DNA of 64,000 nt from Charina bottae. Lineage: Eukaryota; Chordata; Lepidosauria; Squamata; Charinaidae. The stretch's first letter is position 1, and every line of letters starts with the position of its first letter. The notes under the pieces were generated by a model. That model saw only the letters and a list, made by a program, of their open reading frames with translations. It ran no database searches and was not told where the DNA came from. Of the stretch, positions 44,850 through 55,499 are shown one piece after another. Location: the NCBI GenBank assembly GCA_023362775.1, contig JALMGJ010000062.1:248001-312000 (forward strand), written 5' to 3'. The translations under genes and the position numbers were made by a program.

Positions 44850-45868
44850 TGGTTTCTGACCCTTCCCACTTTTAACAGTACGGAGGGTCTGCGCAATGGC
44901 CCGGTAAGTCTATGCTGTGCGACACAAGGGGTTACGCAAGACTTGTGTCCCGACACCCCAGGCGAGGATTCGCGCACAGCCAAGGTGGAGGCAAGGGACT
45001 CAGAAATCGAGGAAGTCTTCTTGGGGCAGAAAAACACAACCTTGAGTTGGCTCCTGACCAAATGAGCTGCGGGGCACCCTGGCAGCGTTCCTCCGTTTCT
45101 TTGTTGGCGCTCGGTTGTGCTGGGGGCCTGTTTCGCGTCCACAATGGGCTGGAATCCTTTGTTCCCTGCCCGTCCCAGCAAGTCTGCAAATGTGGCGTTC
45201 CTGCCTGACCTGACTTTCTCCCCGGCCTTCAGATGTTTCTTCGAAGGGTGACCGGACGTTCGCAGGTCCCTTCCCTCGCGCCTCTTTCTCCTTTCCCCGG
45301 CCCCAAGGGACACCTGCATTCCATCGAGGTTCGGTTCCTGAGCTTGCTTTTGGCGTATCTGGGCAGCGGCTGAATTCCCGGCATGAACAGAGGCAGAGCC
45401 TTTTCAAAATAAACTAGCACGGCTGCAGGAAATCCTGGGGCTGAATTCCAGGACCCCTGCAGACCACCGGCTAGGGAGGGGAAGGTGAAAAACAACAGGC
45501 CGCCTTTGATGGAGGGGGGCGATGTCTCCGGCAACTTAAACAGAGGCGGAATTTCAATGGCCTTTTGAAATTTGACATTCAAGAAATTGGGTGGGGGATT
45601 TTTCCAGATTTTTCCCAAGGGTGGAGGAGTTCGGAGACGGCCTTGGAGAAAAGACGTGGCAGCTGTGAAAACATCAGCTGAGCCCAGAAAGACAGGAAGG
45701 GGTGAGGAGGAAACTCAAGACGGCCTTGCCTTGATTCTCTTCGATATACAGGAAGAGGGGAAGAGAGAGACGCCATCAGGCTTTCGAGTTTCTCTTATTC
45801 TACCCTATAACAATAAAGAAGGCTTTTAGGATTTCTTGTGCTGGTCAGGTCTTCCCTTGCCCTAACTC
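44850..45868. other. Intergenic; no gene recognised
   Basis: No exon, RNA gene or repeat identified. Confidence 0.55.
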
Positions 45869-45988
45869 CGGGTTTTTCAAACTGGGCCACTTTAAGATGT
45901 GTGGACTTCAACTCCCAGAATTCCTGGCTGGGGAATTCTGGGAGATGAAGTCCACACATCTTAAAGTGGCCCAGTTTGAAAAAGACTG
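45869..45988. mobile_element. hAT-like foldback element (120 bp)
   Basis: Arms 'tttttcaaactgggccactt' and its complement, centre 'agaattcctggctggggaat'. Slightly shorter than the 135-bp copies; target duplication not clear. Confidence 0.78.
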
Positions 45989-46059
45989 TACTACAGTGAT
46001 GCATCTAAAAAGAGACGGGGCCTCAATCGTGCAGACTTTTTTGCCCCGTCTGCTCAGGG

Positions 46060-46445
46060 ATGCCCCTGGGGATTACTTATTTATCGTATGGCACATTCAC
46101 ATCGCGTTACAATAAAAATCATAGAGCATAATAAATAGGAAATATAAAATATAGACAAGAAAATTACAAACGTATGTCTAGGTTGCAAATATAGTTTTTT
46201 GCTTCAGTTGTCACAGCCAGGAAATCAGCAGTCTCCATTGTAGGCTCAGTTTTGATACTCTGTCACTATATGTTGGATAGTTTGTTTTTCGGCCCCACAG
46301 TCACAATTCGACGATGTTGTTTTGCCCCATTTATAAAGGGCATCGGCACATCTACCATGACCCTGGGGATAGAAGAGTGGGAAGCCAGGAAGAGGGGGGC
46401 TTATAAAAACCAGGGCACCCCCATCCACACCGCCTACCACCCAGA
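46060..46445 (-). mobile_element. Non-LTR retrotransposon ORF2 C-terminal fragment
   Basis: Minus-strand translation contains ADALYKWGKTTSSNCDCGAE and KQTIQHIVTE, the C-x-C-G-A-E...H-I motif seen at the C-terminus of several LINE ORF2 proteins, followed by a non-coding AT-rich 3' part. Strongly decayed. Confidence 0.65.
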
Positions 46446-47694
46446 AGAAGCTCTTCGCAATTCTCCTTTTGAAATGTGTCTAAACAAATTCTCTTTCACC
46501 AAACCGAGTGAAAAAAGTTTTTTTGGGGAAAAAAAACTCAAGTTTCTCCGCCTGGCATGACTTCAGGCCAGGATTAGCACAGCCAGCCACACATCACAGA
46601 CACTGGAGGCTTTCGAGCGCCTGAATTACTCACACACGGCTTGCGATGTGTTCAGGCACGCTCACACACTTTCCCTGTTCTGCCTCGGCTGCTGCCCTTC
46701 ATAGGATTTGCATTTATCACCTAAAATGGGCCTGGACTGGTTTTATTTTTAACGGAAAATGGGTTCAGCTCGCCTTGGAAGAGATTTCAGCTCTCCATAA
46801 AGCAGAGTTGCTTCTGGCTATGGCCCGTTTGGGGAAAAGACGCTGGCCAGAATAATATGCAAGCAAGATTGCAGCAATGTGTTGTCCAGTGGATGAGGGG
46901 GGGGGCTACCCCTGGAGACAGCCCCTTGGTCCAAAAGCTCTCTTAGGATTTGAACATCTTTGCTGGCTACCTGTCCGCTTCTGGGCCCCACTCTTAAAAG
47001 TTTGGGGGGACAGAGTCATGGGTGGCAGAAAAGCCCCCTTTTCACTCCGCACTCCCTCCGAGAAGGGGTCAGGCCACCCTCCCACCTCCAGGGCTGGCGA
47101 CACTGGCCAGGGGGGTGCTGAAAGTCCATTCCGGGGATTTGGGGAGGGATTTGAAGGGGACAATGGGCCTTAATCCCTGCAGAGCTGTAATGGCCAGCTT
47201 CCCACGGGCTGGCTTTGGAGTTGAAAGAAAGATAAAAAAATCATGTGGGCAATGCCTCTGATACACAGGAGTTTGGGGACGGCCAGAGAGGTCAAATCTG
47301 GCCTGTGGATCAGCTATTCACTGGCCAGCTCTAGACTGCAGATAGCTTCCTCTTCCTCTTCCTCTTCCTCTTCCCTTCCCCGTCGTCCTGCCCTTTAGAC
47401 CCTCGTGACCGCTGTTTATCTGCTTAGAAAACTTTTACGAACAAGCTGCCTCACCAACAGAATGACACGTTCTTCAACGTCCATAGCAGGAAGACTTATC
47501 TAGAACTCAGAGAGCAGATATTGCTCACAGAAAACGGCCGACAATTTGACCAGGGTAGAGTCCACGCACACGTAAAGATTTTCACCTGACCCGCTCCCAC
47601 CCTCCACGGATGAAATTCTTGCTAACACACGAGAGAGAGCTGCATCCTTTGAACAAACTGAAGGGACTAGCCTAACCTAAGCCATTTCGCTTCT
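46446..47694. other. Intergenic; no gene recognised
   Basis: G run at 46896-46904 and a CTCTTC repeat at about 47346-47375. Nothing else supported. Confidence 0.55.
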
Positions 47695-48110
47695 GTAACA
47701 AACAGCATGTATACAGGAAACCAGAGATAACGATGTAATGAGCAATGTAACACCATTTAATGAACAGAGGTAAAATAAACAAAGATAACTGATGTAATGA
47801 GCAGTGTATGTAACACCATTTAAGTAAACAGAGACAGCCATATAGAAAGGAATGTAACACCATTTAGCAAGTAAATGTAACAGCACACAGGAAAAGAAGA
47901 GATAAGCAGATGAGCAATATATAGTCCTTTGTTTTCTTATTTACCTTGTTATAACCTGATGTGGGGTGTGGATCTCTTCCCAGACATTCACTGCCATGAG
48001 GTCTGTAGGGATTCCACCCAGCTTTGCTTGGCCAAATAAACGCTGCTACTTTAACTTCCAAGCCTCGACTCAAGTCTCTTTTTAGCAATCTCAGAAACTT
48101 GGGTGAAACA
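47695..48110 (+). repeat. Possible solo LTR with repeated U3 segment
   Basis: It begins TGTAACAAACAGC and ends near 'gggtgaaaca'. 'tgtaacaccattta' occurs three times at roughly 60-70-bp steps, like duplicated U3 enhancers. It is followed by 'ggccaaataaacgctgctac' (polyadenylation signal) and 'cgactcaagtctctttttag'. Architecture suggests an endogenous retroelement LTR. No target duplication found, so limits are approximate. Confidence 0.45.
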
Positions 48111-48171
48111 TGTGTGTCAGTTACCTTACAATTTCAGGCGTCAGTTACTTTACAAAACCAACCCTAGACCT

Positions 48172-48512
48172 TACAGGCAGTCCTCGCTTAATGACCATTT
48201 GGTTAGTGATGGTTCGGACTTACAACGGTGCTGGAAAAACCAACCAGTCCTCACACTTATGACCATCGCAGCATCCCCCGTGGTCATGTGATCACCATTT
48301 TCAACCTTCCTGGCCGGCTTCTGGCAAGCAAAATCAATGGGGAACCACATGATTTGCTTAACGACCACGTGGTTCACTTAACGCCTGTGGTGATTCACTT
48401 AACAACCACCGCAAAAAAGGTTGTAAAATCAGGTTGGATTGCTTAATGACCGCTTCACTTAGCAACCAAAATTCTGGTCCCAATTGTGGTTGTTAAGCGA
48501 GGACTACCTGTA
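48172..48512. mobile_element. Tigger-like non-autonomous transposon (337 bp), TA duplication
   Basis: Element 48174-48510. Ends CAGGCAGTCCTCGCTTAATG and the near-complement of CAGGTAGTCCTCGCTTAACA. TA on both sides. No transposase. TA target and terminal form indicate the Tc1/mariner-pogo (Tigger) group; exact family not known. Confidence 0.82.
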
Positions 48513-48865
48513 TTTTTGGGGCGTGGTGGCTCAGTGGGTAAGACGCCAGGCTTGTCGGTTGGAAGATTGCAAATTCGGAGGTTCGAATCCCTAGCCCTGC
48601 GTGTGGAGTGAGCTCCCGCACTAGCTCTAGCTCTTGCCAACCTAGCAATTCGAAAGCAGGCAAATGCAAGTAGATGAATAGGTACCACTTCAGTGGGTAG
48701 GTAACATCATTCCACGCGCGGCATGCCGGCCACATGACCGTGGAAGCGTCTTCGGACAACGCTGGCTCTTCGGCCAAGAAACAGAGATGAGCACCGGCCC
48801 CTAGAGTCGGACACGACTGCACAAATGTGCGGGGGGGTACCTTTACCTTTACCTACCTGTATTTT
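48504..48865 (+). mobile_element. Sauria-type SINE inserted at the end of the Tigger-like element
   Basis: SINE 48517-48852 with box B 'ggttcgaatcc' and tail (ACCTTT)n. The target duplication CTACCTGTATTTT (48504-48516 and 48853-48865) includes the last bases of the Tigger-like terminal repeat, proving the SINE came later. Confidence 0.93.
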
Positions 48866-49650
48866 ACCATTCTTCTTCAGTCAGATAGAAAGGAATTTTC
48901 TTTTTCTTTTTCCTGCGTGGAGAAAATTTCAGCGGGATTCTTAGAGGGTAATTTTGGGCTTCTCGCAATATAATGTGGTGGTTGATACATCTGTGCCCTA
49001 TTTACCTGCACAGACTTAGCTGCTTACAGCTTCCTTAACTCCAAATTTTTGCAAGCTATATAAAATAAATGAATAAATGCTTTCGTTAAATTGGGGAACC
49101 CTGCCCAGGGGCCCTCTTGAGGTCATCCAGGAGGAAGGCGAAGCGATGGAGAGATGGTTGACCGAGAGCACGAGAAAACACCACAGTCGATGGTCAGAAG
49201 CACCCCCAAAACGAGCTCTGAAGGAGCTAAATAGATGCCACCTTTCCGGGATGCTGGGAAGATTTCTTGGCCCACGTTTTTTCTAGCAAAAGGGGAGTGA
49301 CTCTGCCCGCAGGCAGTGCAGATTTCTGGAAAAGCGGAGTGAAAAGAAAAAAAAAAGAGAAAATTAGACAAAAGAGAGGCACTCGCCCCTCCCAAAAGCT
49401 GTCCCAAAGCTGTTTGGGAATCCACTGACGGTGCAAAAACGGTGCAGCCCGGAGGCGGGGGAATTTGGCCGAGCGGGAAGCGAGAGGCAGAAAGGCTCAG
49501 CTGGGCAATTTCCATTGTTGGCGGCCTTCCGAAGCGTATGGAGCAATGCTCCCGCACAAAGGAGGCCTTTTCGACGGAAAGCCCTCGCTGGAGGCGTGGG
49601 GTGTCCAGCCCCTGATTTTGTTTCCATGAACAAAATCAACTGCTGGGTTC
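48866..49650. other. Intergenic; no gene recognised
   Basis: No element or exon recognised. Confidence 0.5.
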
Positions 49651-49801
49651 ACCTAACACAGTGTTTCTCAACCTTGGCCACTTTAAGACGGGTGGACTTC
49701 AACTCCCAGAATTCCCCAGCCAGCCCTGCTGGCTGGGGAATTCTGGGAGTTGAAGTCCACCCGTCTTAAAGTGGCCAAGGTTGAGAAACACTGACCTAAC
49801 A
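49651..49801. mobile_element. 135-bp hAT foldback element with perfect 8-bp target duplication
   Basis: Element 49659-49793, ends CAGTGTTTCTCAACCTTGGC and complement, perfect duplication ACCTAACA at 49651-49658 and 49794-49801. Arms almost identical, so this is the youngest copy in the window. Centre 'gccagccctgctggctgg'. Confidence 0.95.
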
Positions 49802-51130
49802 TCTTTGTCCTGGTCCAGTTGGAGAGCTTAGTGCTGGCTAGAGAATTGTTGCCTGCATCCACCCCCCCCCCCAATACTCATTCAGACTGGGAAGGGGTCA
49901 TTGGCTTTAAGACTTTGTCTATAGAAGTGAATTCCATCAAAAGGTTTGCTTTTCTGTTCTTTCTTGCACCTTAATTACTTGGGAATTAACGCATTCTTGG
50001 CAAGGGGGCACTAATCCTCGGCGCATGGGGGAGGAGGGGAGGCCCCCGGCAGCTTTTGACCCTTTCTGCCCCGCGCAACCCCCAAGACGACTCGGAAAAG
50101 GGTCCAGAGCTTCCTGTCGCCGGAGCCTCACCTGTTGAATTATGTGCCTGTTCAGCAGCCTCTGCAACTGGGCATTTATAGCAGCCTGGACGTTAAAGAT
50201 CAGCTCTTCTCCAGAAAGAGGCCCAGTTTATGGCAGGAGAGCAGCACTGACTGGCTTTTTTGGGTCAGTTGGCAACCGCCCTGCTGAATAAGTTGACAGC
50301 GACATACCATTTTGACGTTGCGCTGGGTCTATCCATTTCTCTGTCCTGCCTTCACTTTTACACACATACGCATACACACCATATGCACCTGTCCCTCTCT
50401 TGCACAAGAGCGAGGCAAAGAAAAAAAAAAAGCCGGCAACCCCTAGATGACCCTTTGCCAAGTTGCAAAAATCCAGAATCTGGGGCCTCTTAGCAGAGAC
50501 CTTTTTCCTGGGAAATTCTGCAACAAACATCCTCATTAACTCTTATTAGCGTGAGGCCCATCTCTGGCCTCTTTGCAAACGGGCCGGTTGGCTTATGAAT
50601 AGAGGGGCCCGCTTGGCCCCGTTATGCCTGCTGTCTTCAAAGCTCCCCCCCCCCCCCCAGCCTCAGAAGGCAGCCTTGGGGCAGACTCGCTGCCAAACTC
50701 CACTGAGATGGAATGATTTAATCAGACACTGGAGGACCGCCAGTGTGGCACCCTTCCTTGCACGCTAGCTGCCTGCCTGCGCAAGAGGGGCCCGAACGGC
50801 AATGCCCTCGATCTGCCCCCCACCCCTTTGGCGCTGGTCCTGAGTCTCTCAGGATGGGGCCAGGACAAAATCTAAACTTGATGTCATTTCGTTGATCCTT
50901 AGAGCAGCGTTTCTCGGCCTCAGCCACTTTAAGATGGGTGGACTTCAACTCCCAGAATTCCCCAGCCAGCATTCATTCATTCACCCACCAGGACGTCCTG
51001 TGACCGAGAGGTTAACCCCTCCCCAAAGGAAATAGGTAAAGGCTGTGAAATCACCCGGGGTCCCGTCTGGGTCAAGATTCCCAGGACGAAGGCAACGGTT
51101 TCCAAGATGCTCCAGCGTCAAACTGGGTTA
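49802..51130. other. Intergenic; half foldback at 50905-50970, otherwise no gene recognised
   Basis: C runs at 49862-49872 and 50646-50658. At 50905-50970 the left arm of the hAT foldback family is present ('cagcgtttctcggcctcagc', then 'ggacttcaactcccagaatt') and ends at an ATTC repeat. Confidence 0.6.
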
Positions 51131-51316
51131 TCAGGGGAGAAGCCCCCAAACGGGAATCTGCAACTGAGAAGACCTTTTCCTCACCTCTGCTCTCTGCTGG
51201 GAACGGGATGATAGGAGCTGGTATTCAACCATTTGCAAAAATAGTGCCTGCCTTTCAAGCTGCAGCTGAGCTGATACGACAGAGGGAAGCGCTGAAAAAT
51301 CAGCGTTAAAGTACTC

Positions 51317-51332
51317 TAGCGCCACCTGGTGG
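51317..51332 (-). promoter_or_regulatory. CTCF-like motif
   Basis: The minus strand reads CCACCAGGTGGCGCTA, differing from the CTCF core consensus CCACCAGGGGGCGCTA at one base. It could mark an insulator between SLC2A1 and the right-hand CpG island. Occupancy is not known, and many such motifs are carried by repeats. Confidence 0.5.
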
Positions 51333-51382
51333 TAAACCCTTGGGAGCATTTTTTCAAGGGCCTTTGACACAAAAGTGCCCAA

Positions 51383-52088
51383 TTACTGGGGTCTTTGCAC
51401 GACCCCTCTCCCTCCCAGATGAGAGGCCTTTTTGTAAGTTAAAAGTAAATTAAAAGGAGGAAGTAACGTCACTACTTTAAAAACTCTCCCTGGTTAAGAT
51501 TGAGCCCTTCAGAAGCAGTACTTGGCCTCCACCAGCGGTTTGTCATTCGGTGGGTGGGGGTCCCTAGGAAGCGTAATGGTGGGCATGCGCTTTCACACGT
51601 AGTGAGTGCCGGCTAGCGTGGGGTCTGACCCAGCCGTTCTCTTGGAGTCTCTCAGCTGGATCTACCAGGCAGGGTGGTTGGGACTGAGAATATCAAACGA
51701 GGAAGCGAGAAACGTGCCTGTTGGGGAATTATCAATAGAAATTCTTTTAAAAATCAACTTCACACATCGCTGTCCTAGGGAAGAACAGGGGTGGCTGTGG
51801 GGCAGATGCTAAAGTCAGCCTGGCCATCAGAGGGGAGTGAAAAGCACTAAATGGTCATTTATTATATGAATAACCGATGCTTTTTTCAGAACAGCGCATT
51901 CATTTATGACCCCTTCTCTCCTTCACCCCCATGAACCGTCTTAGTCTCCAAAGCCTGCAGGGTGGGGCCTTTCTGGTGGTGGTGCCTTAACCCTCCAGCT
52001 GTGTTGGACCACAATCCCCATCATCCTCAGGTGGCCCAGCCCGGGAGGACGGGAGCTTCAACGTAGCCCATCCTGAGAGGCAGAGGGC
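51383..52088. other. Intergenic; no gene recognised
   Basis: No gene or family recognised. 'ggaccacaatccccatcatc' at about 52008-52027 is a ZNF143-like word common in repeats. Confidence 0.5.
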
Positions 52089-52160
52089 CTTTAAGATGTG
52101 TGGGGAATTCTGGAAGTTGAAGTCCACACATCTTAAAGTTGCCAAGGCTGAGAAACACTG
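52089..52160. mobile_element. Partial hAT foldback element
   Basis: 'ggaattctggaagttgaagt' then 'gccaaggctgagaaacactg': right arm intact, left arm reduced to 'tttaagatgtgtgg'. Confidence 0.72.
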
Positions 52161-52409
52161 GTCTACTTAATCTCTAAGGGGTTTTCCTCCCCCCCCCCCG
52201 CTTTCTGAGTTCTCATTCTGACCCCCCAAAGCTGTCTGGAGCCCCTTTTAGAGAGAACAGGGGCCTTTGCAGACATCTGCCAGGGTTTTGTTGAAATGGG
52301 GCAAAGGACCAGAAAAGCCATGGATGGCCGGATGCGGAAACCAGCAACCGGGTGGGTCTGATAAGAGCAGACTGCGGCTGCCATCAACAGCAACCCGAGT
52401 GGTGCTTTG

Positions 52410-52831
52410 CTCCCTTTCCGAATTATTTATGACCCCCTTTCCATGTCTTCCAAACGATTTGCACACCATTGGGACCAGAACTTCTGTTGCTAAGCAAGGT
52501 GGTCGTTAAATGAGTCACGCCCAATTTTACGACCTTTTTCGCCACGGACGTTCAGTGAATCATGTGGTTGTTAAGCGAATCCGGCTTCTCCCACTGACTT
52601 TGCTTCTTCGAAGATGGCTGGGAAGGTTGCAAATGGCAATCGCGTGACCCCGGGACGCTGCAACCATCGTCAAGTCGTGCTGGTTGCCAAGCGCCTGAAT
52701 TTTGATCACATGACTGCAGGGATGCTGCGATGGCCATAAATGCGAGGACTAGTTGTCAGTCACTTTTTTCAGCACCGTCGTAACTTTGAATGGTCACTAA
52801 ATGAACGGTCGTAAGTCGAGGACTACCTGTA
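52410..52831. mobile_element. Tigger-like non-autonomous transposon, long form, left end eroded
   Basis: Shares 'gaccagaacttctgttgcta', 'gattttgatcacatgactgc'-type wording and the right end 'gtcgaggactacctg' + TA with the other copies. The left terminal repeat is not recognisable. Confidence 0.7.
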
Positions 52832-54050
52832 TTGGCACACATTTCCTCTTTCTCTTTTGCTAGTTCCCTTCCAAAACACGAGGTTTTTGCAAGCCTCGTG
52901 GGGCAGAGACCTCCCACTGCTCCTGGTCCTCGTTCTCCTCTTTTCATTATGGGTGGGATGTAGGAGGGGGTCCCCTTCTTAATAGCCCTGCCAGCCCCCC
53001 TTCCTCCATCCTGACAACCCCCCCCCCCCCCCGGCACTGGCCAGGCTAAGTCAGCCACGCGAGTCGAGCTTTCAAAGCTCATTTTAGTTTGGTGCAGGCT
53101 GGAAAAGCGTTGAGCCAATGGCTCTGAACAGCATCGTAACTCGAATAACGCGAAGTTCACAGGCTGTGCTTAGCTAGCATCGCGATTTTCATCCATCCCC
53201 AATTGGAAAGGAAGTACGGGAAACGGTTAGAGCCGGGGTCGGCAACTGCAAGCCCGTGCGCGAAATCTGCCCCCAGGCTACCAAGTTCTCTGCTATACCT
53301 AACTTTTCCCCTTGCAAAAACAAAATAAAATCTTTAAAGGAAGGAAGCATTCATCTTTGAGTACTTCTTTGCGGCAGGGCCTTTGTGAATCAGTATTTTA
53401 TAACCGTCCCGCAGGGTGTGCGCTCTTATGCTTTCAAAATCCCCACTGTCTCTCCCCGTTCTACCCTGACTGACAGATCTTTGCCGTTTAAAGCCACAGA
53501 TCGGCTGAGGAAGGCGCTCACGCAACACAGGCAAGTTCGTGGCTGAGGCTAAGCGTGGTTCGTGTGAATCCTGGCTTGCTTCGGAGGGACAAATTGTGTG
53601 TTCGTTTAGTTTTCGGCTCCATTCATCCTGAGAACGGGAGTTTAAGCCAGGAGTCTGGTGGCGTCTGGACGTGCCGACTGAAGCGAGGCTACCCAGCCTT
53701 CAAAGAGGTCAGCCTGGACCCTCGAGAGACCCTCGGCGTTGTTCTTCCACAGGACCGTCTTCCGCCAAGATCTCCCCCCTGCCGTGGGCTGGAGATCAGT
53801 GGCCGCGGGCCAGAAGCCTCCTCTGCAGGTTCAAAGCTGCAAAGTGACGGGAAAGCTGCAGCCAAGGCTGGGCGAGGACCCCAGAGGGCACCGGGCACTG
53901 CCCACATGCACACCCCACCCTAAGCAGGGGGCTTAAACCCCGGTTTGGTTTCCTTGCGGCCTAGGGGGCTGCCAAAAGCTAGCTGAGGCGGCTTGGTTCC
54001 CCCTAACCCAGCAAACATCTGCCCTTGCCCATTGGCACTACCAAGCAACC
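52832..54050. other. Intergenic; no gene recognised
   Basis: C run at 53019-53034. A hAT-type end 'ggggtcggcaactgcaag' at about 53234. Otherwise unassigned. Confidence 0.5.
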
Positions 54051-54596
54051 ATCACTGGGTGGCTTCCCGCCATGCCCTGGCTGGTTCTTCTGCAGCCCTG
54101 GCTCAATTCAGGAAGCGGGCCCGCGGGGGTGGGGAGCAGGAACAGCCTCCCTCCAAGACCCCCAGGCCCGACCCTCCTGGCCAGGAGGGGAGGGCAGCCC
54201 AGCATCTGTGCTCCTCGTGAGAATGGGGTGGAACAAATGCATAAATGTGTCCCCCGCCTCCCAGCCTCATCTACCTTGCAGGGTTGTTGTTCGGCGGTGC
54301 TTTTACACAGGGTTCTTCCCTACCCACCCACCCACCCCGCCTGGTCATCCGGACGTTTTCACCGCTGCCAGCTGGGGCTTTCGGGGGCGCCGAGGGGCAG
54401 CAGAGCTGGACCGCCCCCCCCCCCGGCGCCCGCTGAGCAGAGGAGCCCCGATGCCCACCTGCCTCCTTCCGCGCATTTGCATGTTTCGCGGCATTTGCAT
54501 ACCATGCTGCCCCCCCTTTTTTTCCGGCTTTGACTCTCGACCAAGAGGGGGAGCACAAGAGGATGCAACGCGGAAGGGGACGCTCCCCCTTTTCCA

Positions 54597-54610
54597 GTTG
54601 CTATGGAAAC
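54597..54610. promoter_or_regulatory. X-box (RFX-type) motif GTTGCTATGGAAAC
   Basis: An imperfect palindrome of the RFX type (GTTGCC-ATGGAAAC with one change), 144 bp upstream of the candidate first-exon ATG. RFX sites typically drive ciliary genes in vertebrates. In mammals a cilia-associated gene (CFAP144/FAM183A) lies upstream of SLC2A1, so a link is possible but only inferred. Confidence 0.45.
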
Positions 54611-54718
54611 CGTCTGGGTCATGCCTGGCATTTTCTCTCCTCCTCTTCCCCCCCCCCCCGGTGAGTCCCAGGGAGAGGGGGGAAGGCGGGACGCCCAGCC
54701 CAGGCAGCCCCCGCGCTG

Positions 54719-54741
54719 CCATTGGCGGGGGCGGGCACGTG
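54719..54741 (+). promoter_or_regulatory. CCAAT box, GC box and E-box cluster
   Basis: 'gccattggc' (inverted CCAAT), 'gggggcggg' (Sp1) and CACGTG (54736-54741, E-box/CLEAR-type core) follow within 23 bp, just before the candidate first exon. A compact proximal promoter arrangement. Confidence 0.5.
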
Positions 54742-54753
54742 ACGCCCGCTGGA

Positions 54754-54882
54754 ATGAACCCCTGGCATTTCTCCGCTCTGCGGCGCGCGCTGGTCGGGCT
54801 GCGCGGCGGCTTCGCTGGCTGGCTCCCCCGGGGCTGCTGCGCGGGCGCGCGAGGGCGGGCCGCGCGGGCACGCGGAGGGCAG
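54754..54882 (+). CDS. Candidate first coding exon of an unidentified plus-strand gene
   Basis: I do not recognise this product. ATG at 54754 (G at -3) opens 43 codons beginning MNPWHFSALRRALVGLRG and ending ARGGQ, then the consensus donor CAG|GTAAGC at 54883, leaving phase 0. The peptide has many arginines, hydrophobic residues between them, and no Asp or Glu, as in a mitochondrial targeting sequence. CpG-island DNA is itself biased to Arg/Ala/Gly codons, which weakens that argument. The frame is also open upstream to 54025, so the start is not fixed by a stop. No downstream exon is identified in the window. It could instead be untranslated first-exon sequence or chance. Confidence 0.35.
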
Positions 54883-55499
54883 GTAAGCCCCGGCGCGCGG
54901 TGGGGGCGCGGCTGTCATCCGCTCTTTCGCGGGCGGGGGGCGGGACCGTCTGCCGCCCTCCCTCCCTCCCTCCCGGCGCCGCTGCTCCGGGCCTGGCACT
55001 GCCCGGGCGGGCGGGGGATGTCACGGCAGGCGCTCGCACGGCACATTCCCCGCCGCCCGCCAGATGCGCCGGACTCCAACTCCCACAGCCCGCGCGGGCG
55101 AGTCCGGGCGCATCTGGCGGGCCGCCCGCTGGGGAGAGGAAGGGGCTCCGCTTGCAGCCGGGCAGAGCCTGCCGGCCAGCGGGAAACCTCGGCTCCCATC
55201 CGCCCCAGCCTGTCTGCGGCGGGGGGTTGTGGGAGCGGTGGTCCCTTCGCCTGCGAGGGTCCCCCGCTGCTGGCCGCCGTCCGACCAACCCGGCTTTGCC
55301 AGGGGTGGGAAGGCCACCCGGAGATGCCGCCTCGCTCTTTGGGGTGCAAGGCTCAGGGTCGCGGGTTCACACGCGCACTCTGAAGCCCGGAGGCTGTTCC
55401 TTCTCCGGCAGACGTGGGACCACGCCGATTCGCCCTTTTCCCTCGTGGGTGAGGATGATGGGAGTTGTGGTCCAGAAGGTCGAGGCAGGTGAGAGCCGG

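Noticed and set aside
51131..51382. An 83-codon minus-strand frame with fairly protein-like composition (EKMLPRVYHQVALEYFNADF)
   Set aside because: Part of it derives from the CTCF-like word, no family resemblance was recognised, and a good acceptor is missing.
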